A stretch of 64,000 nucleotides of DNA, from positions 1 through 64,000 of the forward strand of contig CAVULO010000001.1 of NCBI GenBank assembly GCA_963742345.1, written 5' to 3'. Origin of the DNA: Pseudolabrys sp963742345. GTDB taxonomy: Bacteria; Pseudomonadota; Alphaproteobacteria; Rhizobiales; Xanthobacteraceae. A program made the position numbers and the translations under genes. Shown here in pieces: positions 38,353-47,802 of this stretch (its first letter is position 1; each line of letters opens with the position of its first letter). Below the pieces are notes generated by a model that had not been told where the DNA came from, made no database searches, and saw only the letters and a program-made list of their open reading frames with translations.

Positions 38353-39333
38353 TCACGGGAACCCGGGCTTTGAGGCTCTGGTCCCCGGGGATGGTTGCCG
38401 GGATAGCGCGGCTATCGCTATGCCAGCCAGGAGCACGAGCCCGCCCAGAAAGGTGGATGCCGAGGGCATTTCGCGGATCCCCGGCAGAATTGCGGCGAGC
38501 AGTGTCGCACCAATGGGCTCACCGAGCACCGTGAGTATCACGAGGTAGGCTGGGAGGTATTTGAGCGCCCAGTTAAGACCTGTGTGTCCGAGGAGCATTG
38601 GGCCAATGGCGAGACCCGCGAAAATCGCTAACTCCCGAGGTGGCTGTGGCAAAAGCGGCGTCGCCGTCGTGAGAGCGATCGCCACGAGCGTGACGAAGCA
38701 GACACCGTAGACAAGGGCGACATAGGGCCAGAGGTCGAGCGTGCCCCGAAGGCGCCGTCCTGCCACATAGTAGATGGCGGCCGCGATCCCACCGAACAGC
38801 GCGAGGCCGTCGCCGAGCAGCGCGTGATTTCCGGCGGTGGAAGGACCAGGTGCCCGGCTGAAGTCACCCCACCCGACGATGCATGCTCCAGCGACGGCGA
38901 GCGTGATCCCGGACCATTGCATCGGCGTTGGTTTTTCGGAGAGCCATATGGCGGAAACCAACGCGACGATGATCGGCTGCGTGTTGACGAGGACCACAGA
39001 CGCCGCGACGCTCGTATAGAAGATCGATGCATTCCAGGACCAGAAATGGAGTGCGAGGAGCATGCCAGCCGCGGCTGCGATCAGGAGATCGTGACGGGTG
39101 AGCGCCGACCACTGCCGCCATCCTCGAGAGTTAACGAGGAACGGCAGGATGAGGAGCAGGGAGAAGCCGAGCCGCCAGACCGCAATCGTGAGTGGCGGAT
39201 CGTGCGACAGGCGGATCATCGGCGCGGCGACAGAAATGCCGAGGAGCGCGACCGCCAACACGAAGAGCGGCGAGCGTGGCGTCGAACGCGAAGTCGCCTG
39301 TGAGTTCGGCTGCGAGCTGGAACCGTAGTGCAT
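38353..39333 (-). CDS. EamA/DMT-family transporter
   Basis: 326 residues with ten hydrophobic segments in two EamA halves: LFVLAVALLGISVAAPMIRLS to VALVSAIWLSEKPTPMQWSGITLAVAGACIVG, then LALFGGIAAAIYYVAGRRLRG to LTVLGEPIGATLLAAILPGI and TFLGGLVLLAGIAIAAL. The S/G-E-x-P motif at the end of each half is typical of drug/metabolite exporters. The frame is clean. The substrate is not predictable. Confidence 0.85.
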   Translation of the reverse strand: MHYGSSSQPNSQATSRSTPRSPLFVLAVALLGISVAAPMIRLSHDPPLTIAVWRLGFSLLLILPFLVNSRGWRQWSALTRHDLLIAAAAGMLLALHFWSWNASIFYTSVAASVVLVNTQPIIVALVSAIWLSEKPTPMQWSGITLAVAGACIVGWGDFSRAPGPSTAGNHALLGDGLALFGGIAAAIYYVAGRRLRGTLDLWPYVALVYGVCFVTLVAIALTTATPLLPQPPRELAIFAGLAIGPMLLGHTGLNWALKYLPAYLVILTVLGEPIGATLLAAILPGIREMPSASTFLGGLVLLAGIAIAALSRQPSPGTRASKPGFP

Positions 39334-39476
39334 GGCCCTAATCTGTGTCGCTCCGGGCCGGCACGATATCGGCGAGCCAAGGAATCGGCCGATCGCGATG
39401 ATCGGGGATATCCACCGGCCACAGAGACGAGGGCCTGCGTGACGCCGGGCCGCCTTCGATCTTTGTATGTTATCGC

Positions 39477-39686
<210 letters not shown>

Positions 39687-40015
39687 CTTTTACTCGTTCA
39701 GTTGATGCTCGACACCTTTCCGCCTCGGAGCCCGAAGAGACCCGAGTCAGGGACCGAATCAAGCAGCCGCACGGCGGTCTTTCTCTCCCACCCGCGACCT
39801 TTTGTCCGAGCCCACAGCCAGAGCCAGAAAACCGACCTCAACCGAAACCGGCCGGTACCAGGGTAGACAGACGACAACGCGGCGCCTGGGACAACCGCTC
39901 GAACATGCAGACTCGCGGCGAACCCGGCATTCACAGCGAGCTGGGGTTTCCGATCCCTTCTCCAGCCCATCTACGACGATACAATCCGGCCTTGGTTCCA
40001 GGGCTGGTAAGCTGC
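39687..40015. other. Unassigned segment between poly-T and alphaproteobacterial DNA
   Basis: No bacterial gene is recognised on either strand. The composition is moderate in GC. Read on the minus strand it ends GAACGAGTAAAAG followed by the poly-A, like a cDNA 3' end or retroelement tail. It may be a fragment from a third source. The exact start of the alphaproteobacterial block lies somewhere between here and 40,112. Confidence 0.4.
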
Positions 40016-40231
40016 TCACCCTCTCAGGATCTTTCGGAAGGGATTACACGCAGAAAGGTGTGCCGCCATCGAAAGGTGCAGAAGAGGAAAGGCAAGCGAA
40101 CTGGACCGGGCAGCGATGATTGCATTGAGCCAGTCACTCAGGGGCAAACCGGCACGGCGCGCGGCTTCCTGCGCGGTATGTCGCGCTTCCGGTCGGATAC
40201 CTTTGACGCTCCACGGAAAACCAAATTTCAT
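40016..40231 (-). CDS. PodJ-like SEL1-repeat protein, N-terminal fragment
   Basis: From the ATG at 40,231 the product reads MKFGFPWSVKGIRPEARHTA then QEAARRAGLPLSDWLNAII, the conserved opening of the long PodJ/SEL1-repeat localisation proteins of Hyphomicrobiales (K-x-G-x-P-W-S-V-K-G-I-x-x-E-A-R-x-x-A-x-x-A-A-R-x-x-G). Similarity that I can recognise ends near residue 40 (about 40,112). The frame closes at 40,016, whereas normal members exceed 800 residues, so the rest has been lost at the join. Confidence 0.55.
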   Translation of the reverse strand: MKFGFPWSVKGIRPEARHTAQEAARRAGLPLSDWLNAIIAARSSSLAFPLLHLSMAAHLSACNPFRKILRG

Positions 40232-40539
40232 GCTCACACCCACGTCCGAGGTGGAGACGTTAAGAGTCGGACTCAACTCTCATGGAACCGGCGCGCGTTA
40301 ACAGCGGGTGGATACGGGGCCCGGTCCTTCGTCCAAGCGCTAACTTTTTGCTGGTTGCGGTAAACAACCCGTTAACGTTTTGTGGAAGTGCTGCGGTTTC
40401 GACGAGGTGTTGCCCAATTAGCCCGAAGGAGCCGCCCGCCGCCTGACCGTAATATTTTCTGGGCAGAACACCCGAGTGCCACCGCTCCCGGAGGTTGCAC
40501 GACTAAAATTCTCACGATTCGGTAATACGTGGGGGTGAT
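40232..40539. other. Divergent intergenic region
   Basis: No gene seen. It separates the leftward PodJ-like start from the rightward MerR gene and should hold both promoters. GTGGGGGTGAT just before 40,540 is the ribosome-binding site of the MerR gene. Confidence 0.4.
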
Positions 40540-41034
40540 ATGGCCAACGAATACCGTGCTCATACTCGTGCTCATACTTATGACGGCATGGATCGAGCCG
40601 GCGACGGAACCGAGGCTCCCACAGGCCCGGGCCAGGCAGACCGTTTTACCATTGGGGAACTCGCCCGCGAGTCGGGAGTCACGCTGCGGGCGCTGCGGTT
40701 TTACCAGAGCAAGGGCTTGCTGACGCCGCAGCGCAACGGTTGCGCCCGCCTTTTCAGCCACGAAGACCGCGACCGGCTGGTCCTGATCCTGCAAGGCAAA
40801 CGACTTGGCTTCACCTTGACGGAAATCCGCGAAATGCTTGCCCCACGGATTCATGGCGGCACAGGGACCCTTCCGATCAGCCGCCGAAAATGTGTCGAGC
40901 AGATCAATATGCTGGAGCGTCAGCGGCGCGACATCGAGGGGGCCATCGCCGAATTGCGCCAAATTTATACCGAGATGTTCGAGGCGTCTGATGCCTCTCA
41001 GCGGGTGAAGGCGGGCGCGTCCCGCAACGCTTGA
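40540..41034 (+). CDS. MerR-family transcriptional regulator
   Basis: 164 residues. After a 35-residue non-conserved leader comes the MerR winged helix: RFTIGELARESGVTLRALRFYQSKGLLTPQRNGCARLFSHEDRDRL, then KRLGFTLTEIREML and a coiled-coil ERQRRDIEGAIAELRQIYTEMF. No Cys pair for metal binding is visible in the effector region, so an organic or redox signal is more likely than a metal. It precedes an acyl-CoA dehydrogenase gene by 168 nt on the same strand and may control it, as MerR genes near beta-oxidation genes often do. Confidence 0.88.
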   Translation: MANEYRAHTRAHTYDGMDRAGDGTEAPTGPGQADRFTIGELARESGVTLRALRFYQSKGLLTPQRNGCARLFSHEDRDRLVLILQGKRLGFTLTEIREMLAPRIHGGTGTLPISRRKCVEQINMLERQRRDIEGAIAELRQIYTEMFEASDASQRVKAGASRNA

Positions 41035-41202
41035 CCCGATCCCGGCATTTCCACCGCCCTTAACGCAGGTGTAAACCGGCTACGTCATAATGCGTATCGA
41101 TGAGGCCTGCGCGTGGGCTTTCCTTCGGTGCCGTGAAGTAGGGAAACTGTTACCTTCATATCCTGTTAACACCTTTGCGGCGCGCTGCCGGGGAGAGGAA
41201 CC

Positions 41203-42996
41203 ATGCCGATCTATAAAGCCCCCGTAGATGACGCGTTGTTTTTGCTCAACGACGTCTTTCATATCGAGCACTATGGGAACCTGCCGGGCTTCTCCGACGC
41301 CTCACCCGATGTGGTGGAAGCGGTGCTGCGCGAGGCGGCCAAGTTCAGTGAAGAAATGCTGACCCCGCTCAACCGCGTGGGCGACAAGGAAGGCTGCAAG
41401 CGCGCCGCCGACGGCAGCGTGACAACGCCGAAGGGCTTCAAGGACGCTTACAAGCAGATTGTCGAGGGCGGCTGGATCGGCATTTCAGTGCCAGCCGAGT
41501 TCGGCGGACAGGGCTTGCCGGCGACCATGACCGTCATGGTCAATGAATTTTTCTGCTCCGCCAACATGGCCTTTGCCATGTATCCCGGCCTCACGCAGGG
41601 CGCTATCGCCGCGCTACTGGTGCACGCCTCCGACGCGCTAAAAGCAAAATATCTGCCGAAGATGGTGGAAGGCGCCTGGACTGGCACGATGAACCTCACC
41701 GAGCCGCACTGCGGCACCGATCTCGGGCTGTTGCGATCGAAGGCGGTCAAGCAGGCAGATGGCAGCTACAAAATATCCGGCACCAAGATCTTTATCTCCG
41801 CCGGCGAGCACGATCTTTCAGAAAACATCATCCACCTCGTGCTTGCGCGGATCGAAGGCGCGCCCGCAGGCACCAAGGGTATCTCGCTGTTTGTCGTGCC
41901 GAAGGTCATGGTCAACGATGACGGATCTCTTGGCGCGCCCAACGCGGTGAGCTGTGGGTCGATCGAAGAGAAGATGGGCATCCACGGCAATTCCACCTGT
42001 GTAATGAATTATGACGGCGCTATTGGCTGGTTGATCGGTGAAGAAAACCGCGGCCTCAACGCCATGTTCACGATGATGAACGAGGCGCGGCTTGGCGTCG
42101 GTGTTCAAGGGCTCGCACTTTCTGAGGTGGCCTATCAGAACGCCGCTGCTTACGCGAAGGAGCGGTTGCAGGGCCGATCTATCTCCGGCGTCAAGTATCC
42201 GAACAAAGCGGCCGATCCGATCATCGTGCATCCGGACGTACGGCGCGCACTCATGAGCATGCGGGCCTTTAACGAAGCGGGACGCGCATTGGTGCTGTGG
42301 ACTGCGCTCAAGAGCGACGTTGCGCACCGCTCCGACGATGAGAAGGAGCGCACAAGCGCCGACGATCACATGGGGCTTCTAACGCCGGTCATCAAAGGCG
42401 TCCTCACGGATGGTGGCTTTGCCAACGCAGTTATGGCGCAACAGATTTTTGGCGGGCACGGCTACATCGCCGAACACGGCATGGAGCAATTTGTGCGCGA
42501 TGCGCGCATTGCGCAGATTTATGAAGGTGCGAATGGCATCCAGGCGCTCGACCTGGTCGGGCGCAAGCTCGGCAAGGACGGTGGCCGTGCCATCATGGCT
42601 TTCTTCAATGAGGTGCAGACTTATCTCAAGGAGCGCGCCGATAGCGATGCGATGAATGTCTATCTCAAGCCGCTGGGCGCTTCGCTGGCTCACCTCCAGC
42701 AGGCATCGATGTGGTTCATGCAAAATGCCATGGCAAAGCCCGACAATGCCGGCGCCGGCTCATACGACTACATGCATCTCTTCGGACTGGTTGCTCTTGG
42801 TTATATGTGGTGCAAGATCGCTGAAGCCGCGCTTGCCAAATTGCCGAAAGCGAATGGCTCGGCAGCAACTTTGAATGCAAAACTCGTCACCGCGCGCTTC
42901 TTCATGGAGCGAATGCTGCCCGAGACGGCGACACGGCTTGCCCGCATTCAAGCGGGTGCGACGTCGACCATGGAACTGCCCGACGACGCTTTCTAG
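41203..42996 (+). CDS. Acyl-CoA dehydrogenase, 597-residue class with C-terminal extension
   Basis: The ATG at 41,203 follows GAGAGG. Domain order is acyl-CoA dehydrogenase N-terminal extension and helices (1-160), the middle beta domain with TGTMNLTEPHCGTDLGLLRSKA, the C-terminal helices (EARLGVGVQGLALSEVAYQNA, QQIFGGHGYIAEHGMEQFVRDARI) and a further helical extension (470-597) found in FadE-like and DmdC-like enzymes. The catalytic Glu is in AQIYEGANGIQ. FAD-dependent alpha,beta-dehydrogenation of an acyl-CoA is expected; chain specificity is not readable. Confidence 0.92.
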   Translation: MPIYKAPVDDALFLLNDVFHIEHYGNLPGFSDASPDVVEAVLREAAKFSEEMLTPLNRVGDKEGCKRAADGSVTTPKGFKDAYKQIVEGGWIGISVPAEFGGQGLPATMTVMVNEFFCSANMAFAMYPGLTQGAIAALLVHASDALKAKYLPKMVEGAWTGTMNLTEPHCGTDLGLLRSKAVKQADGSYKISGTKIFISAGEHDLSENIIHLVLARIEGAPAGTKGISLFVVPKVMVNDDGSLGAPNAVSCGSIEEKMGIHGNSTCVMNYDGAIGWLIGEENRGLNAMFTMMNEARLGVGVQGLALSEVAYQNAAAYAKERLQGRSISGVKYPNKAADPIIVHPDVRRALMSMRAFNEAGRALVLWTALKSDVAHRSDDEKERTSADDHMGLLTPVIKGVLTDGGFANAVMAQQIFGGHGYIAEHGMEQFVRDARIAQIYEGANGIQALDLVGRKLGKDGGRAIMAFFNEVQTYLKERADSDAMNVYLKPLGASLAHLQQASMWFMQNAMAKPDNAGAGSYDYMHLFGLVALGYMWCKIAEAALAKLPKANGSAATLNAKLVTARFFMERMLPETATRLARIQAGATSTMELPDDAF

Positions 42997-43018
42997 TAAT
43001 TCGCCGGCTGTTCAAAAT

Positions 43019-44260
43019 TCACGCCGGCGCGGGTCGGCGCCGCGAGCGTTGCAATAGCCAGGTCATGATCGAAACGTTCACCAGATTCCAGCCGATACCG
43101 TTCAGGAATGCGGCTTGATAGGATCCAGTGAGGTCAAAGATCAGGCCCGACAGCCAGCCACCAAGCGCCATACCGAGTAAGGTTGCCATCAGCACCAGCC
43201 CGACACGGGTGCCTGCCTCGCGTGGTGAGAAATATTCGCGCACGATAATGGCGTAGCTTGGCACGATACCGCCCTGGAACAGACCGAACAATGCCGAGAT
43301 GACGTAAAGAGAAATCAGCCCGTCGAACCATAGATAAAGAAATAGAGCGGCGCCTTGCAGCACTGAACCCAGCAGCAATGTGCGTACGCCGCCGATGCGG
43401 TCAGCGATGAAGCCTGAAGAGATGCGGCTGATGATACCGAAGCCGAGCATCAGCGACAGCATTTCGGCGCCGCGCGCGACGCCATATCCGAGGTCGCCGC
43501 AATAGGCGACGATGTGCACCTGCGGCATGGACATCGCCACGCAGCAGGCCACGCCAGCGATGCAAAGCAGGACTTGCAGCGTCAGGGGCGAAAACGGCAC
43601 TTCCGCTTGGCGACGGGCGGCGGCGGCTCCGGCGGCGTCGCTGTGATGGCTTTCGATCCGCCGTCGTAGCGCGAACACCAGCGGCAACATGGTGACGAGG
43701 CAGAACAATCCGATGCCGATATGGGTTGCACGCCAGCCCGAGGTCGTAATGAAATGCTGCACCAGGGGTGGCCAGATCGTGCCGGCTAGGTAATTGCCCG
43801 AGGCGGCGATAGCGACCGCAATACCGCGCCTGCGCACGAACCAGTGTGAGATATCGGCCATTATCGGGCCGAAGCTGGCCGAGCAGCCGACTCCGATGAG
43901 TAAGCCGTGAGCGAGCGCAACCTGCCACAGGCTCGAGGCCCAACCGGCCGCAAGGTAGCCAGCCGACAGCGCGACTGTGCCAATGGTGAGTGGCACGGCA
44001 ATGCCGAAGCGGTCAGCGAGCCGGCCCATGAAAATGCCGCCGCCGGCAAAACCGATCATCACCATCGTAAAGGGAAGGGAGGCGTCGGCGCGAGCGACGC
44101 CGAAATCGGCTTGAATCGCGGGCAGCGCCACGACAACTGACCACATACCGACACCGCCGATGGTGGAAAGGGCCACCGCTGCGGCGAGGCGCAGCCACGC
44201 TGCTCTTGAATCAGTGGGGTCCGGCATTACGTGCACGTTCGATACTTCAACGCCGGACAA
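43019..44260 (-). CDS. MFS transporter
   Basis: 413 residues with twelve hydrophobic segments. The loop 2-3 motif reads GGGIFMGRLADRFGIAVPL, with a weaker second copy ISSGFIADRIGGVRTLLLG in the second half. The periplasmic helix starts and the segment FVRRRGIAVAIAASGNYLAGTIWPPLVQ resemble the oxalate/monocarboxylate (OFA/MCT-like) branch. The 3' end lies 22 nt from the convergent acyl-CoA dehydrogenase gene. The substrate is probably an organic anion but this is inference. Confidence 0.9.
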   Translation of the reverse strand: MSGVEVSNVHVMPDPTDSRAAWLRLAAAVALSTIGGVGMWSVVVALPAIQADFGVARADASLPFTMVMIGFAGGGIFMGRLADRFGIAVPLTIGTVALSAGYLAAGWASSLWQVALAHGLLIGVGCSASFGPIMADISHWFVRRRGIAVAIAASGNYLAGTIWPPLVQHFITTSGWRATHIGIGLFCLVTMLPLVFALRRRIESHHSDAAGAAAARRQAEVPFSPLTLQVLLCIAGVACCVAMSMPQVHIVAYCGDLGYGVARGAEMLSLMLGFGIISRISSGFIADRIGGVRTLLLGSVLQGAALFLYLWFDGLISLYVISALFGLFQGGIVPSYAIIVREYFSPREAGTRVGLVLMATLLGMALGGWLSGLIFDLTGSYQAAFLNGIGWNLVNVSIMTWLLQRSRRRPAPA

Positions 44261-44801
44261 TCTTGAACGAACCGAAGAAGTCGTCCTTCATACCGATCGC
44301 CTTGCCGCGCAACTCGGTAGGAAATTGGACAACCAATACATAGCCGCTGGTCTTGCTGCGCATGACCCGGAAAAAATATTCTTGCCTGGGTTCACTGAGT
44401 GAGAACGACAGAATTTCCATGTCATCCTTTTGCTCATGTTGCACGTCCGAGGCAACCGCGTCAGGTCGTTTTTTTGCCGTTTCCAGGAAACTATCGATCG
44501 GCGGTAGCGGGGGCCGGAGTGGCGTTTCCGTTGCGGAGAATCTCAAGCCATCCCGGTCCACACCGCTCAACATGTGCACGACTGACGCGGCTTCTTTGGC
44601 GTCTCCGATCCTCGTTTCGACGCCCTTATACTCGATGTCTCTATATGAAATCGGAAACCGGATCGAGAACGATCCGTTGTTAGGGGTTGCTTCGCCTGCC
44701 GGAAAGTCGTTCCCGTGCACGACGGTTTGGGCGTGTGCGGAAAAGGCGAGCGTGAGGCCGAGGATGATCGCGCCGCCAAGGCGATAGGAAGTCACCGGCA
44801 A
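44247..44801 (-). CDS. Hypothetical secreted protein
   Basis: 184 residues. A signal peptide (MPVTSYRLGGAIILGLTLAFSAHA, cut before QT) precedes a beta-rich domain with FSIRFPISYRDIEYKGVETRIG, VHMLSGVDRDGLRFSATET and YFFRVMRSKTSGYVLVVQFP. No family recognised. It ends DFFGSFKIVRR and its stop overlaps the start region of the MFS gene by 14 nt, so the two are likely co-transcribed, this gene first. Confidence 0.75.
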   Translation of the reverse strand: MPVTSYRLGGAIILGLTLAFSAHAQTVVHGNDFPAGEATPNNGSFSIRFPISYRDIEYKGVETRIGDAKEAASVVHMLSGVDRDGLRFSATETPLRPPLPPIDSFLETAKKRPDAVASDVQHEQKDDMEILSFSLSEPRQEYFFRVMRSKTSGYVLVVQFPTELRGKAIGMKDDFFGSFKIVRR

Positions 44802-44925
44802 GCCCTTTCTTTTGTGGCGGCGCTATGATGGAGCACCACGTTGACCGCCGCAATTGGGCTTGGCGGCCATTTACCGCTCGCGTCCGCCCGGACCGGGCCC
44901 TATCTTAGCTGCGGATCGATTCGTC

Positions 44926-46083
44926 ATGGACGCACTCAATCTCCCGCGCCCGGCCTGGATGAGCGAAGACCTTGTCCTGCTCGAGGAGCAGGCGCGGCGC
45001 TTCATCGCCGACGAATTTGTGCCCCATCTCGATCGCTGGCACGAGGCTCACATCTACGATCGTGATGTGTGGACTAAAGCAGGTGAGGCCGGACTGCTTT
45101 GCGCGTCGATGCCCGAGGAATATGGTGGCGCCGGCGGCAGCTTCGCGCACGAAGCGATCATCAACCGTGAATTAGCGCTTGCGGGGTTCGACACTTTCGG
45201 CGCGCCGCTGCATTCGGGGATCGTTGCGCCCTATATCTTGCATTACGGCACCGAAGACCAGAAGAAGCGTTGGCTCCCGAAGCTCGCCACTGGTGAGTTG
45301 GTCGGCGCAATCGCGATGACCGAACCCGGCACCGGCTCCGACCTGCAGGGTGTCCGCACATCCGCGAAAAAATCTGGCAACGGGTACGTACTCAATGGCT
45401 CCAAGACGTTCATTACCAATGGCCAGCACGCCAATCTGGTCGTTGTCGTCGCCAAGACCGACCCGAAGGCCGGCGCCAAGGGCACGTCGCTTTTCGTGGT
45501 TGAGACCGACGACGCGCAAGGCTTCCGCCGCGGCCGCAAGCTAAAAAAGCTTGGCATGGATTCGGCCGATACCTCGGAGCTGTTCTTTGAGGATGTGCAG
45601 CTTCCGGCATCGAGTTTGCTGGGTACCGACGAGGGGCAGGGCTTCTACCAGCTCATGAAGGAGCTGCCGCAGGAGCGGTTGATCGTTGCCGTGCACGCTG
45701 TGGCCATGATGGAGCGGGCCCTTGCGCTCACGATCGATTACGTCAAGCAGCGCAAGGCCTTCGGGCAGGCGATTATCGAGTTCCAGAACACCCAATTTGA
45801 GCTCGCCGAATGCAAGACGGACGCTACAATCGCCAAAGTTTTCCTCGATCACTGCATCGAGCGGCACGTCAAAGGTGAACTCGACACGGTTACCGCCTCA
45901 ATGGCGAAATACCGCCTCACCGACACGCAAGGCAAAGTGATCGACCGCTGCCTGCAATTGTTCGGCGGCTATGGCTATATGGATGAATATCCGATCTCGC
46001 GGATGTACCGTGATGCGCGTGTGTTGCGCATCTACGCGGGCACTAACGAGATCATGAAGCTGCTGATCGCGCGAAGTCTGTAA
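44926..46083 (+). CDS. Acyl-CoA dehydrogenase, long-chain/isovaleryl type
   Basis: From the ATG at 44,926 (MDALNLPRPAWMSEDLVLL) the product is 385 residues, the standard size. Signatures are IAMTEPGTGSDLQGVRT, TFITNGQHANLVVVVAKTD and LFGGYGYMDEYPISRMYRDARV. The usual YEG catalytic site is YAGTNEIMK, so Glu is absent there; ELPQERLIVAVHAVAMME carries the alternative Glu used by long-chain and isovaleryl-CoA dehydrogenases. It begins a run of four rightward genes with thiolase, cupin and FadJ, pointing to one fatty-acid or branched-acid oxidation operon. Confidence 0.93.
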   Translation: MDALNLPRPAWMSEDLVLLEEQARRFIADEFVPHLDRWHEAHIYDRDVWTKAGEAGLLCASMPEEYGGAGGSFAHEAIINRELALAGFDTFGAPLHSGIVAPYILHYGTEDQKKRWLPKLATGELVGAIAMTEPGTGSDLQGVRTSAKKSGNGYVLNGSKTFITNGQHANLVVVVAKTDPKAGAKGTSLFVVETDDAQGFRRGRKLKKLGMDSADTSELFFEDVQLPASSLLGTDEGQGFYQLMKELPQERLIVAVHAVAMMERALALTIDYVKQRKAFGQAIIEFQNTQFELAECKTDATIAKVFLDHCIERHVKGELDTVTASMAKYRLTDTQGKVIDRCLQLFGGYGYMDEYPISRMYRDARVLRIYAGTNEIMKLLIARSL

Positions 46084-46107
46084 CGCGCGCAGAAATTGGA
46101 GGCCCCC

Positions 46108-47316
<1,209 letters not shown>

Positions 47317-47326
47317 GAACGCGGAA

Positions 47327-47791
47327 ATGCCGAAGATCGACATTGATAAAATTCAGCTCGACACCTCAACCGGCTACCCGTCGCCCTTCAACAAGGCGGT
47401 CGAGGGCCGTGCGCGCAAGCGGCTTGCCCGGGCGGCCGGTCTCACACATTTCGGCGTCAACATTTGCACACTCAAGCCGGGTGCGGCATCATCACAGCGT
47501 CATTGGCACGAGAAAGAGGACGAACTCGTCTACGTGCTCGAAGGTGAAGTGGTGCTGCGCGAGGACGACGGCGAGACAATCCTGAAACCGGGCGACGCCG
47601 CAGCCTGGAAGGCCGGCGTGCCGAACGGCCACTGCCTGATCAATCGCTCCAATCGCGATGCAGTTTTCATCGAGGTTGGCACGCGCGCCGTGTCCGAGCG
47701 CGCGCATTATTCCGAGATCGATATGATGGTCGTACGTGACGAAAAGGGTGCCCGTTACACAAAAAAGAACGGCGAGCCGTATCCGAAATAG
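47327..47791 (+). CDS. Cupin-domain protein
   Basis: 154 residues. Cupin motif 1 is QRHWHEKEDELVYVLEGEVVL and motif 2 is GDAAAWKAGVPNGHCLIN, with His and Glu ligands for one metal. The start MPKIDIDKIQLDTSTGYPSPF and the end KNGEPYPK are characteristic of a cupin subgroup found in many alphaproteobacteria. It sits 10 nt after the thiolase and 11 nt before FadJ, inside the operon; a metal-dependent role on an acyl or sugar intermediate is possible but unknown. Confidence 0.85.
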   Translation: MPKIDIDKIQLDTSTGYPSPFNKAVEGRARKRLARAAGLTHFGVNICTLKPGAASSQRHWHEKEDELVYVLEGEVVLREDDGETILKPGDAAAWKAGVPNGHCLINRSNRDAVFIEVGTRAVSERAHYSEIDMMVVRDEKGARYTKKNGEPYPK

Positions 47792-47802
47792 GACCCGATG
47801 CC

